From the NCBI GenBank assembly GCA_020746875.1, contig JAGTJL010000001.1, positions 2,914,001-2,978,000 of the forward strand: a stretch of 64,000 bases of DNA, in the 5' to 3' direction. Shown in pieces: positions 48,001 through 59,714 of this stretch; position 1 is the first letter of the stretch, and every line of letters begins with the position of its first letter. A program made the translations under genes and the position numbers. Under the pieces are notes generated by a model that was not told the DNA's origin, made no database searches, and worked only from the letters and a program-made list of their open reading frames with translations. The DNA comes from Rhexocercosporidium sp. MPI-PUGE-AT-0058. Lineage: Eukaryota; Ascomycota; Leotiomycetes; Helotiales.

Positions 48001-50534
48001 ACAACATTCCGACTACTAGCCTAAAACCTCTGATTAGAATCAAACGTTACATTATCTATATTGGTGGTTTACATTTTGACGATTTGTATTACATAAGCAC
48101 ACAGTGACGGATAACTTGGCTCCGAGCTTCAAATAATACATAAGATACTCGATCCTTCTTGCCCTTACGAGTACCTGACCACATGATCAAAAGTAGCAAG
48201 CACAAGAGCAACTCAGACTTGAGACTAGAATCATTCAAACAACAAGCGATAAACTCAGCTGGTTATTGCCTATGTGAAGCGCAATACTCTATAGCATCCA
48301 AAGATCACTCGCGCCCTCGCAAATCTTATCCCACGAAGCCAGTATTTTGAGATACCAACCTGAATATGAGAACGAAGTATGAGAAGAAATTTCTGCGACG
48401 TGCAGCAAAAGAAGCCAAGAGATTCAAATGATGATGGATTGTGATTTTACCGCGTTTTGGTAGGCGTGATACCGGTTAAATTCACGCAGATATCAGGCTG
48501 AGGTGGAGTAGAGTTCAACTTCAACTCCCACCTGCTTTAAGCTCAAGCAAGAAGACCCGGCAGCGAAAAGGTTCATTAACCTTCAAGTAGTATAAAAGAG
48601 CATAATCACAGCTCTGAAGCTCTCACATATGATCATCTGGGAACAGAATCCAGAAGCGAAGTAACCTCGCGGGCAGGGAGAAGCTGGGAATCGCAGACTT
48701 CGCTTCCAGATCTGGCAGCATTCTGGTATAGCTATAGATAAACCCCTTGAACCATTGAATAGTAACACTTCCCTTGATATTCGAGGAAGGATAATTTGTG
48801 TGGAGGGCAAAAGGTCGTCTGCCCGAACGGTTGTCCACAAGCCTTTTTCTGGCATCTTTACTATGCAGGCAAATAGCTGACAAGCGGCTTCTATCAATAC
48901 ACTGTTATGGCTTGTATGTGGAGTCTGATACATAAGCTACCTGCGGTGTCTCAAAATTGATTATCTCGAGAATCCGACGCCACAATTCGTGCCTGTCTTT
49001 TTTTTGTGGCCTCTCAATGACAACACAGAGAAGAACTCCCTAATCACGGCATGCTTTACATTACGTCCACGTAGACAATGAACAATATAATTCATTTTGA
49101 TCCATGCTCAATGTAAGTTAACCAAAATCAGAGGCATGAACAAGACTAGGCCAGTGCCTCGTTCCAGCCTGGGCCGCTCAATGAATAAAGACAAGACATG
49201 CATATATCACCAGGCGACACTTTGTGCTGAAGGACAACCTGGAAAGTAGATCATGAATGATAAGCAATCTGAGAGCTTCTCTGAGTGGTTTCTCTATACT
49301 ATCGTCGCCTCGCCTTTTTCGGGAAGAGAAATGGAGTTGTCAGATGCTTTCAAAGCTTAGGCTGGTCCGAGCTAATTATGGCACTTGTCTATAGTATTTA
49401 TTGCTAGCGTCTACATCAACTCATCGAGATCATATTGTTGTTATCGTTGTTAACGGAACTACATGTCATTGTTGTCAAGAAGATTGTTACTGTCGGCTTC
49501 TGTTCTCTCTTTTCATAGGTTCTCCTGCCAAACCCAGACCTTTTGGAGCAAATCCCTATGGATAAAAACCCCAAAGTCTCCCTGCAGGCCGCTTGAGGAG
49601 CTGTTTAACTCCAATAATCGAATGAACGAAGCGCTACCATCTCCGCCGGGTTGCTTCGCACATTTCCACCATGAAGTCTCTGGTCGCCCCTCATAAGTTA
49701 TAAGTAGTGCTTTGAACCGCCCAGAGACCATTTCTTAAGGCAATAAGCGACCAACTCGGAAATGTGGTAGGGGATTCATGGCCTCTTAAGCAGCACCAAA
49801 CAATGGCTTGACTATGAAATTTCTCCTTTCTTCTCCGAGCTCTTGGCACATGTAGAAGCAATTTTAGCGCGCTCTGCGCAACTGGCGCTACTAGTGACGA
49901 CGTTTGCAATTCGCATCATTTCTGAACATGCTAGAGCCGAGAGCCTATTCTACCAGATCCGACAGGAGACTGTTGGAACTTCTGGCACGCTTGTGGTCCT
50001 TTGAATGAACCGTGCTACTCGACAAGAGTAATGTTTGAACTTTCGACGCAAAATGTTGCAAATTTTGAGAAATCGGACGAAAGCTACCATACATTGTAGT
50101 GGGCATATCATCCTTTCTCATTTCAAGAACGTTCAAATGATTTCATTCCGAATTATGAGACCACAGCGCTGATGTACACGCAAAAAGAAAAACCCAACCC
50201 TCTATCGTATCATAACCGCTGCATCTCATCCACCCATCCATCCATTCTCAATCATCTCATTCCGTCCATTTTATCTTATCCATACACAGAGCAATGCATC
50301 CTTATCATCCAAAGATAGTCGATGAAAAGCGATTCTTTACAACCAAGTTGTAGAAGATATCCCTAATTGCAAGACCAATCCAGGCATCATCCTCGAGAGC
50401 GACAAAATATCATAGGCGAGAATCGAGACCATTTCCATTTCCATTTCCGCGCCACTTTACCAATGTACACACATCTATAGCAGCGAGACCACTATTCCGT
50501 AAACAGTCGATTGTGTATTTATAAAGTCCGCTTC
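45067..50534. other. 5.4-kb gene-poor region
   Basis: No supported gene on either strand. The longest frames (45594-45926 -, 48583-48933 -) lack recognisable motifs. The former has no ATG and would need an upstream exon; it might be a gene fragment. No RNA gene or transposon end was recognised. Confidence 0.5.
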
Positions 50535-51253
50535 TTAAACCTGCTCGGCTCCCCATCCTCCGTCCGCTTCGCGCATATTTTGGGGTGGTTCGATGGAAGG
50601 AGCGAATTCGAGGGCTACATATGCGATACCAATTGCGCCAACAACAGCTCCGATGATCTTGTCCATGATTCCGTCTGCGAGGAGAAGTGACCCGACGAAA
50701 ATGTAGACTGCATACTATTAGTTGGCAAGCACGCGAAACGGGGCGTTGTAAGGGATTGTTCAACATACAGACTCCGCGACCGATGAATGAGAACAAGAAA
50801 GAAGCGTATCGAGCAACTTGAGGAGGAATTTGGAATTCTGCGCTCTGAATTAGTACGCAGCTTCGCAAGGTTGGGGATAGTGTGGACAAACCAAGAAGCA
50901 CAGTAGCTAATTAAAATATTAGCATTCATATCTTACTCCAACACAGGAAGCACTTACCAAGACCAAAGATGATGATGTAGACAGATGTGACAATGGCCGA
51001 ACTAAAGCCAGCTATTAGTATCTCTCCAATAAGGCTAGAGTTCCGCATATCAGGGGAACACTTACATTGTCCAGCTCAGATGAAAAGCAGCTCCAACGAT
51101 CATAAGAGCACCCACTGCCAAGTTGACAATCCGGCTACAGGAAATGACATCAATCAGCTATTATACAACAGAACTGGTGCATGCTCAATTGTTTGCAGCA
51201 ATCTGCACTTTGAATGGACTCGAGGAGACTCACAAGGCATCAGAGAAATCCAT
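50535..51253 (-). CDS. tvp15: Golgi membrane protein TVP15
   Basis: Small four-helix membrane protein of late-Golgi (Tlg2-containing) compartments. Six exons: 51234-51253 (20 nt), 51066-51134, 50958-51001, 50892-50906 (15 nt), 50769-50837 and 50535-50707. Introns are 99, 64, 51, 54 and 61 nt; phases agree throughout and give 129 aa, near the usual TVP15 length. The protein starts MDFSDAFRIVNLAVGALMIV. Further family segments are EFQIPPQVARYASFLFSFIG, then GRGVFYIFVGSLLLADG. Four hydrophobic stretches cover most of it. The tail after the last helix is short and acidic (MREADGGWGAEQV). For the 69-nt exon the third AG of three close together (GCGCAG) is the one that keeps the conserved frame. 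Confidence 0.9.
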
Positions 51254-53893
51254 GGTGGAAGTGTTCTTTTAAGTGATGAAAGAGCGAGGGGCGGTAACGG
51301 GGAACTGCGGTTGAAAGAGGGTATCAGCGTTGTACTGGTCGAGGTGAGGCTATTGCAAGCTGAAGTGGTGATGTTTCTGGAAGAAGTTGGCCTGCTGTTG
51401 GGAGAAAGCAAGACGTAGCTGCGCAAGGGCCAGCCTTGGCAAGGTGGGCAGGGTTCAAATGCCGCTTAACTGCTTTGGGGAAAAGGAGACGACGACTGGA
51501 CTAAGAACTTCCCTGCTGCCTTCGATGCGACATTCCTCATCCTCAACCACGATTCTTAAGAGCCTATTAAAATGTTAAGAATGGAGTTGCCTAAAGGGAA
51601 GAAAGAAAAGTTTACGGGTGTGTAGTCCACATGCCTCGAAGAAGACTAATGCCATAAGTCGTGCCAGCTCATTGAGGTCAATGAGGCGAGAGGCAGCGGT
51701 AGGGAACATTCCCAGCCACCCAGAATATGCAACATCATGTTGACCAAGAGAATAGTAATGAGGAAGAAGGCCAGTCTGGACGGAAAGAAATATGGTGATA
51801 CCTGTCGTCACACGATACTATAGCATTCCATCACTCAGGTAAAAGTAGATGTAATATACAATGCCCGGAATACGATATAACAGATATTGAATGTTCTCAG
51901 CACTACTCAAGACATCCAAACAATAGTTCCCGGCCACCCAGTACGACATAAAGTGCTCTCAACGTCCTGTAGTCCATTTATACTTTGCATGTCAGGTGTT
52001 GAGACAAGTAAACACAGAAGCGACAGATCAAAATGCGACTGACTGAGCCAACGGCAGCCGACCTGGGAGGGTGTGACGGCGAGCCACGGGTACTTAGGCT
52101 CCATTGGAGTTGAGGGACAACAGTAGGAGTAAGAGGAGCACCGGCACGGTAGACACGCACAAACCTAACCCGAAGGGCGATCTTCCTCACCTATACGATG
52201 CCTAGGAAGGGGGGAAATAGGAGGACCATGCCCAAGACGAGGCCTATGCTAGCAACTTTAATTTCTAGAATTCCTGGAATAGCTTGGGACATTAGATTGA
52301 GGTATTGTACGAACTGGAGAGAGGCATTGTGGTGGTGGGTTGGGAGATTTGGTGTGTTACTCTTCTAAGAGTCGATCTGAACTTAGACATTCGAGTAGAG
52401 TAGTTAGCTTCCCCCAGTGGGTGCTTTACTGTTTTTAAGTGAACTTGAATCACTCGCTGAGGAACGAAAGTTTATCTTCAAGTTAAGGTTTATGTTTTGG
52501 TTTTAATGTCCCCGGCTGCTTCTAGACATTCGATCACGTTGAACAATCGATACGCCTGGGATCTAAACAGCATTAGACAACCGAGTTTCTCTTGACATTC
52601 GAGTCTTTTGAGAGTCTGATGTTTCTCAATATTATGATATCTACTGATCTTGTCACATATATACGTCTCCAAGTACCTGAGATGGCCTAGACAATTAGAC
52701 ATATTTGAAGCATTTTAACTGTTCTCGGACTTTTCAATACAACCCAATGCGGCCTCTCTCTCTCGATAGAGTTCTAGTATGCTGTATTGCGGCTCTTCCC
52801 ACCGAATGCTTAGACATCCCTCGTTTGCCCAGAGGTATTCAAGGACATCGTATCTCACAACTGTACTATTTCTCGCTTAGAAGTTTTTGCTTCTGTTACT
52901 GAGCAACCCATGTCAAAGTAATAAGAATATCTTACAACTTATTAAGCCGTAAACGAAAAAGAATAATCACTTCTATTTAAAAGTCAAAGACTTTCCCGTT
53001 CGAAATAAGATACTCCTTTCAATTAGCAAAGTCATATAATATCGCTTTATATAAAAAAAAACCCTTATTATATCAAGTTCGGCTTCTGCGGCTTTAACCT
53101 CTATCTACCTTTATAATAGCAACTATTAAAATAGCTATCTTTATAACCTTAACTACCGTATCTCAGAATCTTTTAGCCGACTCTTCCAATAAGATTTTAA
53201 AAGATGTTTTCGAGCAAGAAAGTAAAAGCAAATAGATAGTCATCGAGACAAAAATTGTCGGCGACGAGGTTCTAAACATCTAACGAGCGATCATTAGGTA
53301 AGCGGATCGTAAAGATCCATTCAATTTGATCGTCACGACGGGCGATACAGGTTTTGCAGTACTTAATAGTACGCCTAAAGTTAATATAATCTCTAAAATA
53401 TAGAAATGACTTCAATGTATACGAGTAATACTAGTAGCCAACGAAGCTCGAGGGTTAAAAGCTTGAAGTACGCAAACGCATTACTTTACTTGACAGCTAA
53501 AAAGGAGACTTTAAGTAAAGGGTCGAAGAGCGAGGCTCTATTAATAGGTAAACTAAATAGTGAGTTTAATATGTGATAAAATGTAATATTATCCTCGAGG
53601 TACTTCACTGTTTAAGTCTGTATTTAGTAGTCCACACGCCCGCCCTGATTTTCTAGTGCCTCAGACAAGTAATGCTTTAGGATTTGAATAGTATTATAAT
53701 TTAATCCTAGTAACAAGAGGTGTTCAAAGATTCTCGGGCCTCTAGGGCAAGAACATGGGTGACCTACTGGTGGAAGTTTTCCGACAAGCAGAAAAAGGAA
53801 CTGATCAGAAGCAAAAACATTGAGCACGTTCGTCCGCAGTTCTCGATGTCCTGACATCTCCTTTCATTCATACAATAACCATCCACATCAATT
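51254..53893. other. 2.6-kb gene-poor region
   Basis: Promoter of the TVP15 gene, then unique-looking DNA without supported genes, then an AT-rich block (52.9-53.6 kb). Confidence 0.5.
52920..53600. other. AT-rich block, possible RIP-mutated repeat
   Basis: High A+T with frequent TA steps and stops in every frame. Isolated protein-like islands between about 53250 and 53400 are not clear enough to name an element. It resembles the block at 37 kb. No terminal repeats seen. Confidence 0.4.
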
Positions 53894-54265
53894 ATGTGTC
53901 GATTCGAATATTGGTATTTCGAGTCTTGCTCCCATCAAGTCATCGACATTTCTAGGTACTGCCGTGATAGACTGTGGGAAGCCAGCAAGACTCGAATCCT
54001 TCGGCCATGTATGAAAAGAAAATACATGGTGGCCCAACTCTACTACAGTATCGAAGTCTGGCATGAAATATCTGGGAGCTGTCCACATTGTATTGAGCTG
54101 AATGGAGGAAATGTAAGTGGGCGAGCCTCTACTCAATCACCATGAACATTACATTGACTGTCAATACTAACTCTACAGGTCTTTACGAGGTTGTTAGCAC
54201 GACAGCGACGATACCCACGGACACAGGTGCTGCGAGCAGCCAGAAGCCATCAGGCGCACGAATGA
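53894..54265 (+). CDS. Small Cys-rich fungal protein, unknown function
   Basis: Exon 53894-54112, intron 54113-54178 (GTAAGT...ACTAAC...CTACAG), exon 54179-54265; 101 aa. It begins MCRFEYWYFESCSHQVIDIS, resembling a group of small Pezizomycotina proteins of unknown function that start MCR-aromatic and keep a few Cys/His. Two further Cys lie in SGSCPHC, so Cys/His pairs could bind a metal ion (inference). The second exon is Arg-rich (RLLARQRRRYPRTQ). The intron signals are excellent, which supports the model. No signal peptide, so it is probably intracellular. Confidence 0.5.
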
Positions 54266-54571
54266 AAGACTCTATGTCACCCACGCCAACTATAATGGCT
54301 TCTATATTAAGGCGCCGTTTCGAGGCTACCCTACCCGAGCTTCTTGGCCCACAAACGAAGACATCATAGGGTGGTAGGGCGACTAGAACTCATCCAGCAG
54401 GATAATGGTATTTCGCTCTGAATGGAGGACTCCTCTCGGAGCATAGGAAGCTCGTTGAGATGCGGAGGAGATGAAAAGATGACATAGCGATTTGGAGGTG
54501 AATTAGTTGACACTTCTGTCTGTTTGAATATTATTAACGCTTGCAACAGCTAGCATTTTAGGCCAAGAGGG

Positions 54572-55672
54572 ATGATGTTAGAAGACTTCAATACTCATGC
54601 CGACAGAATAGAGGCAACCTTCCCCAAGGGCACTGAAGTAGGAGATTTCACTGGCAAGTTTCTCCACCTCCATGCGAAATACGTTCAAAGATTGAGAAAT
54701 GAAACGATCGCGGCCTTGGCCAACGTGGGTGAAGTGGGTGGCGTGTACGAAATTGCTGAAATTTTGGACCTGTCATCTAGTTGGAATTCAAATCCAAGCT
54801 TAGACAACCATGAAAGTCCACGAGGCACTTCGGGGCCACAAGAGGAGAAACCATTCGGCTCTCCAAGCGGGAATCTTGATAACTTAACTCGGGAAGTATT
54901 ACCGCCGGTACCGACTTTCTTATCCCAGGGGCCGACTGTTTTGACAAATCCATTTTCAACAGCTTTGAAATTGACAACAGTGCATCTAGACAGACCATGA
55001 GTGGGGGACAGCCTCTTGCTTTGAATGCTACAAATGTGGCCGGACAACCTATGGGTTTGGGACAGCTGTTTGAATGCATGGTATTTTGGCTCGAGCTAAA
55101 TAGGTACACATTAAGATGTCTAAGGCCCTTCTGCATCAGGCGTATTCAACAGGTTGGGTCTGCGCGGGTTTGAATCTAGAGACCATCGATTGGAGGAGCT
55201 TTTGAGACCAATAAAAATTTCCCAAATTGAAGAGAAACTTATAGATCAACACGTATTCTCTAACAAAGTTAGAGGAGGTGTCTCTGACCAATTTCCCTCA
55301 TCAACGCCAAAGGCTGGGTGGTTAGACAATACTCAGGGAACGGAATTCAATGGCTCCAGTCATGACTTACCGCTTTCAAACAGCGGCAATCAACAAATAT
55401 CCAACAACTTATATGAACATCCCTTTGGCTCTGAATAGGAAATGGATTTTCCTGCAGGCTTTGGCGACCAGCAAAACTCCGCTGTGAAGCAGGTAGGCGG
55501 AAATCCTCAAGCTAGTTCCGCATTCGTACAGGATAATGAGATCCAACAGCCACTTGCTGGAGACGTCGTAACCTGTGATGAACTAAATGATCAGCTCTTG
55601 CAGGGAGCCAGGAGACTTCTACGCAAAACCACTGACCCAAGGTTACGGATGAAGAAAGACTTCGCAGGATGA
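54572..55672 (+). pseudogene. Broken ORF, origin unknown
   Basis: Protein-like sequence in one frame (LEDFNTHADRIEATFPKGTE..., 54572-54960) moves to another frame (SGGQPLALNATNVAGQPMGL, about 54970-55080). It then returns to the first frame (RLEELLRPIKISQIEEKL, 55154 on), which is cut by one TAG at 55436-55438 before ending at 55672. Missed introns could explain part of it, but no good splice pair restores the frame around 54960, so decay is more likely. No domain recognised; it is Gly/Gln/Asn/Ser-rich. Confidence 0.35.
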
Positions 55673-55895
55673 ATGGGACCGCTGTCACGCGAAATGAAGT
55701 GGTCATAGCGAGAAATATGATACATACAGTCTAGTAGCCCTAGACAATAAGAATGCAGCCTTCCAGAATCCATGGTTTCTACCTGAACGCCCTTCATCCT
55801 GTGCTGCTAGCTCCATATACACATACACTTCACTTTCCCCTGCTTCTGCTTACTTCTCTTGTTCATGATGCCCTTCGTAATTATCTCGCCATGCC

Positions 55896-56697
55896 TTACT
55901 CTCCCAATTCTGCTGCTTTTGAAGCAACCAATAACCCAATGATCAAGCCGAACAGGCCTAAGACTGAGCTGAAAATCTCGACGACGAGAATTTTTACGAA
56001 CCTGTCAAGTGGTTAGTAACAAGGACAGCCGTGGAGTCGACTACACTCACAAGCTTGGATCCGCAGCATCAGCCAACGCGGCACCACTTCCGTTGATACC
56101 AACTGATACACCACAGATCAAGTTGCACATTCCCACTGTCAAACCAGCCCAGAAAACGGCATATCCAGTATAGTAGTTGCTTCCCGAGTAGATCGCGTCT
56201 TGGTCCATACTCTTGATCTTTGAGGAGAAGATGATCGCCATGATGACGCCGTAGATAGCCACGACTTCGCAGAAGATGATAGAGATCAAGTTCTTCGTTC
56301 TGATGCGGGGAGCCTTTACCCCCCTCCGAGAATCGAGGAACCTGTTATCATGATGCCCCTTTTCTTCCTGTCAGTCGTGCTCCTCTGTTTCCTGGACTGA
56401 GGGGTTTTTACCATGCTGCTCCAACAACTGATAATCCAATACACAATCCGATGCCGGAATCTGCCCACGCATACGGCGATACATCTTCCAAGAACTGCCC
56501 GAACTGTGCCAAATGTCAATATTCGATCCCCCGTCATCTGCCAGTCTCGAACGTACGTTGAAAGCTTCTCCGTCGCCAGTGAAGAGCATATCTCGTCGAT
56601 GTCAGTCTCAACCCCCAAATCCAGCTTCGATACACTCACAAGCTCCCACTACTGCCAATGCAGTTGTAGCACCGCCAACTCCATATTTGAGGCTCAT
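55896..56697 (-). CDS. vma16: V-ATPase proteolipid subunit c'' (apparent frameshift)
   Basis: Membrane-rotor subunit that carries protons in the vacuolar ATPase. Exons 56640-56697, 56557-56591, 56412-56503, 56051-56358 and 55896-56001; introns of 48, 53, 53 and 49 nt. Conserved segments in order: [20 protein letters not shown], then [33 protein letters not shown] with the proton-carrying Glu (about residue 93), [19 protein letters not shown], and a C-terminal helix ending ASKAAELGE. The coding exons total 599 nt: one base is missing between GSSILGGG and VKAPRI, where a run of six C (56319-56324 on the + strand) should be seven. As written, the frame hits TAA at 56316-56318. Because this is an essential housekeeping gene and everything downstream is intact, an assembly error is more likely than a true mutation. 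Confidence 0.9.
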
Positions 56698-56948
56698 CTT
56701 GACGGCACAATCGAATGTTGGTTGGAGTCCTCGGGGTGAATCGTTGAAGCTATTCGTTGACTTGCTTCCGTCTCGGCCTCATCAACCATTCACACCACCA
56801 AGCTCTGAAGCGAGATCCAGGCTGCCGTACAAAACCACGCTAGCGACTCCTGCGCTGGCTTATGTCATCGCTTGGACATATCACGGCTGCCTCTTGACCA
56901 AAGGCAACCAGCGCTCTACAACGTCGCTCCGTACAAGAAACAGCAATC
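56698..56948. promoter_or_regulatory. Shared divergent promoter of vma16 and toa2
   Basis: Only 251 bp separate the two start codons, which point away from each other, so this interval must hold both core promoters and both 5' UTRs. No TATA box stands out. Confidence 0.6.
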
Positions 56949-57421
56949 ATGGCGACGACGGGACAGTCCTTTTACGAGCTCTACCGCCGTAGCAGGTACT
57001 GTGCCTTTGCTCCACCAGCAGTCTTGCTACTCATACTGACCTGATACCGTTTCTAGCATCGGCATGGCGCTCACGGATACCCTCGACGACCTGATCAGCG
57101 AGCGCCGCATCGAGCCCCAGCTCGCGATGAAGATCCTGGCGAACTTCGATAGGAGTATCACGGAGGTGCTCGCCGATAAGGTGAAGGCGCGCTTGACGTT
57201 CAAGGTATGCCTTGCTTTTGGGTTGAGTTGAGTGGGGGAGGGGTTCGTGAGCTAATGATGGAATCAAGGGTCATCTCGATACGTACCGCTTCTGTGATGA
57301 GGTCTGGACTTTCCTTATTAAGGACGTTACCTTTAAGATGGAGAACTCGAGCCAGACGGTTCAGGCGGACAAGGTCAAGATCGTGAGCTGCAACAGCAAG
57401 AGGCCTGGTGATCCACAGTAG
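56949..57421 (+). CDS. toa2: TFIIA small (gamma) subunit
   Basis: General transcription factor subunit; with the large subunit it binds TBP on promoter DNA. Exons 56949-56995, 57057-57204 and 57269-57421; introns of 61 and 64 nt; 115 aa, the normal length. The N-terminal helical half reads [20 protein letters not shown], then [20 protein letters not shown]; the C-terminal beta-barrel half contains [19 protein letters not shown] and ADKVKIVSC. All are hallmark TFIIA-gamma positions. Divergent from vma16. Confidence 0.95.
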
Positions 57422-58513
57422 TGGGCATGGGCTGAAGTCGACGGAGGCAACGGACTGTTCAGGTTGGGCACTTGAGAAGGCTCTACCTCCCCATGGAACC
57501 TCGAATTTCGGCGATATTCTTTGCCATCCGCTTGCACGGTGCGATTGCGAACTTCCATACTTTTCTTTCATCGTGGCGGCCGTCACAGAATGATACCACT
57601 TCCAGCAGGCAGGATAGACACAAGGCTAGGGACGGTGTTCATGGATTTGGGGCGTTATTATGGCGTGGAATGGATGCATCCTAGGCAAAACTATACACTT
57701 GAGAGGGCTTTGACCACATATTAGCAATGAAGCAATGGTTTTCTACACATTGTCATTACAAGGAGCAGGTTTCGTTCCTTGTGAACGTGGTAAGTCTGAT
57801 GTAGAAGATGTCAGATTTCGTACTTAAGAAGCCCCTTCACAAAATTCATGAGGGTGGGACATGATTATTTCGATCACCCTGGCTATTACTTATCACAGAA
57901 TCCACTAGCAATCGCTGTTTCTGGAGGCCAGTCTGGCAACCTTGTCCTTGTACATTAGACCGTCCAATTCGCGACAGCTTCAGAGGAGCTCCCTCTTGCC
58001 AGATATTCCATCTCAACGAGTGTTCCTAGCGAGGGCTTTTCATGCCTTAACTCATTGTAGAGAGTAAATAGCAAACAATCTCGTCTGGCATTGAACGAAC
58101 GAATGAGTGGTTTGACGAGAGCAATCTTCGCTGGCCATGAGTAAAGACTTATGCCTACTTAATTGGGCTGTTACTTCATCATTCTTCAAGTGCCATATTT
58201 CTTAATACAGAGGTATAACACCAGATTCAACCAACTCGGTAAGCAGATCTTGTTCTAACCATAAGTCTTTGACGTTTTTGCCCGCTGAGCAAGGGTCGAG
58301 CGAATAACTCAATTATACCACACCAGAAGCCACTGCAGAACTAAGTAACAAGAACGTACTAGAAGCTTTAATTAAGCTAACAATATAATAGCGTAGCGGT
58401 CAAAGTGCTGGATGATAGACAAGCAAGCCAAGCGAGCTCGTTATCCGTTTCAACTTTCCCCTTTCCCCAACTCAGTCTCAAACACTAACACCAAAGTTCA
58501 CCTCACCACAACT
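57422..58513. other. Intergenic, no gene seen
   Basis: 3' flank of toa2 and promoter of the next gene. The next gene's frame has an earlier ATG at 58412, but its 34 extra residues look like translated leader. An A-box-like TAGCGTAGCGG near 58391 has no partner B box. Confidence 0.5.
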
Positions 58514-59714
58514 ATGCCCACCCTACGTCAGCGACCACCCAAAACGGGAACTCCCAGTAGTCCTCCAACCAGGAAAATCTCTTCCAAACCCCCCTCAACC
58601 GCCAAAATGTCGCCGTCCTCCGTGTCCAGCAGCTCCGAAGCCAACACGCTTACCCCCCTACTGCACGCCAAGACCGACCCAGAAGCTTTATCTAGACGAC
58701 GTTTGAACCCCTCCATACCTCCGGAAGTGGTACGACAGGATTTAGGACAGGAAACGGCTCTTGGAATGGAGAACTTGAGTCGGAAATCGCAGTGGATTGT
58801 CCTAGCGCTTGCGAGTGGGGGCTGTGCAGCTTTTAATGGGGTGTTTGCGAAATTGTAGGTTTCTACTTTCTTTACTGCTTTGAGATCTAGGGTTTAGAAG
58901 CAGAGAATGGAAGATAAGGGAGTTGCTTTGGGGTAGAGAGATGGGGGGAACCAGGGAAGACCGTAGGACTGTAAGACAGGCTTGGAGTGGAAGTACTGGT
59001 GTCTCTTGTCATTATCAAATGGGATTGGGGATATTCTTGCTATACTTGCTTCCAGAACTGTAGGGCTGACACATCGCAGAACAACCACGGAATTAACAAC
59101 GAGTTTCGCAACATGGGTAGCCAATACAATAGGCCTTGGCAGTGTAGAAGGAGGCGTAGAAGTCGTCGTTAGAGCAGTAAGTCTCCCTCTTTCATCCACC
59201 AAGCCCGCCCTCCCCCTCTCTTCCACACCACACAAACAAAGGAACTAACAGCAACGACCCCTCATAGATATTCTTTGGCCTCAACCTAATCTTCAACGGC
59301 ATAATGTGGACATTATTCACAAAAGCCCTCGCACGCGGTACATCCACAACACAAGTCAGCATCCTGAACACATCCGCGAATTTCATGATCACAGCCGTGA
59401 TGGGCTGGCTTATCTTCTCAGAATCGCTGCCGCCGCTTTGGTTCCTGGGTGCGGCGTTGCTGGTTGCGGGGAATGTAATTATTGGACGGAGGGAGGAGGG
59501 GGAGGATAAGGAGGGGGAGAGGGTGGTGGGTGGAGAGAGGAGGGAGGGGGGTGAAGGTGTGGATGGAGAGGGAGAGGGGTTATTAAGTGAGGAGGTTGAG
59601 CTTGATGCGGATCTTGATCCTTTGGAGGAGGAGAGGAAAAGGAAGAGGGATGGGGATGATGTTTTACATTTGGATATGGATAATGCTCATGGGAGCGAGG
59701 GAAGGTTGATTTAA
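58514..59714 (+). CDS. EamA/TMEM42-like membrane protein
   Basis: Half-size member of the drug/metabolite transporter (EamA) fold; substrate unknown. Exons 58514-58854, 59080-59176 and 59268-59714; introns of 225 and 91 nt; 294 aa. The first 90 residues are a Ser/Pro-rich cytosolic lead. Hydrophobic helices follow: WIVLALASGGCAAFNGVFAK, a segment around FATWVANTIGLG, GLNLIFNGIMWTLFTKALAR, then TSTTQVSILNTSANFMITAV and PPLWFLGAALLVAGNVIIG, the typical EamA pair. The last 75 residues are extremely acidic and Gly/Arg-rich and contain repeat-like GAGGAG runs. TMEM42-type proteins have the same single-EamA layout. An earlier in-frame ATG at 58412 is less likely. Confidence 0.82.

Noticed and set aside
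58391..58420. A-box-like TAGCGTAGCGG
   Set aside because: No B box or acceptor stem follows, so it does not support a tRNA or SINE.
58855..59079. Extra exon inside the 225-nt intron of the EamA-like gene (open frame from 58982)
   Set aside because: Direct splicing gives the continuous family-like sequence NGVFAKL-TTTELTTSF; the extra frame has no ATG.
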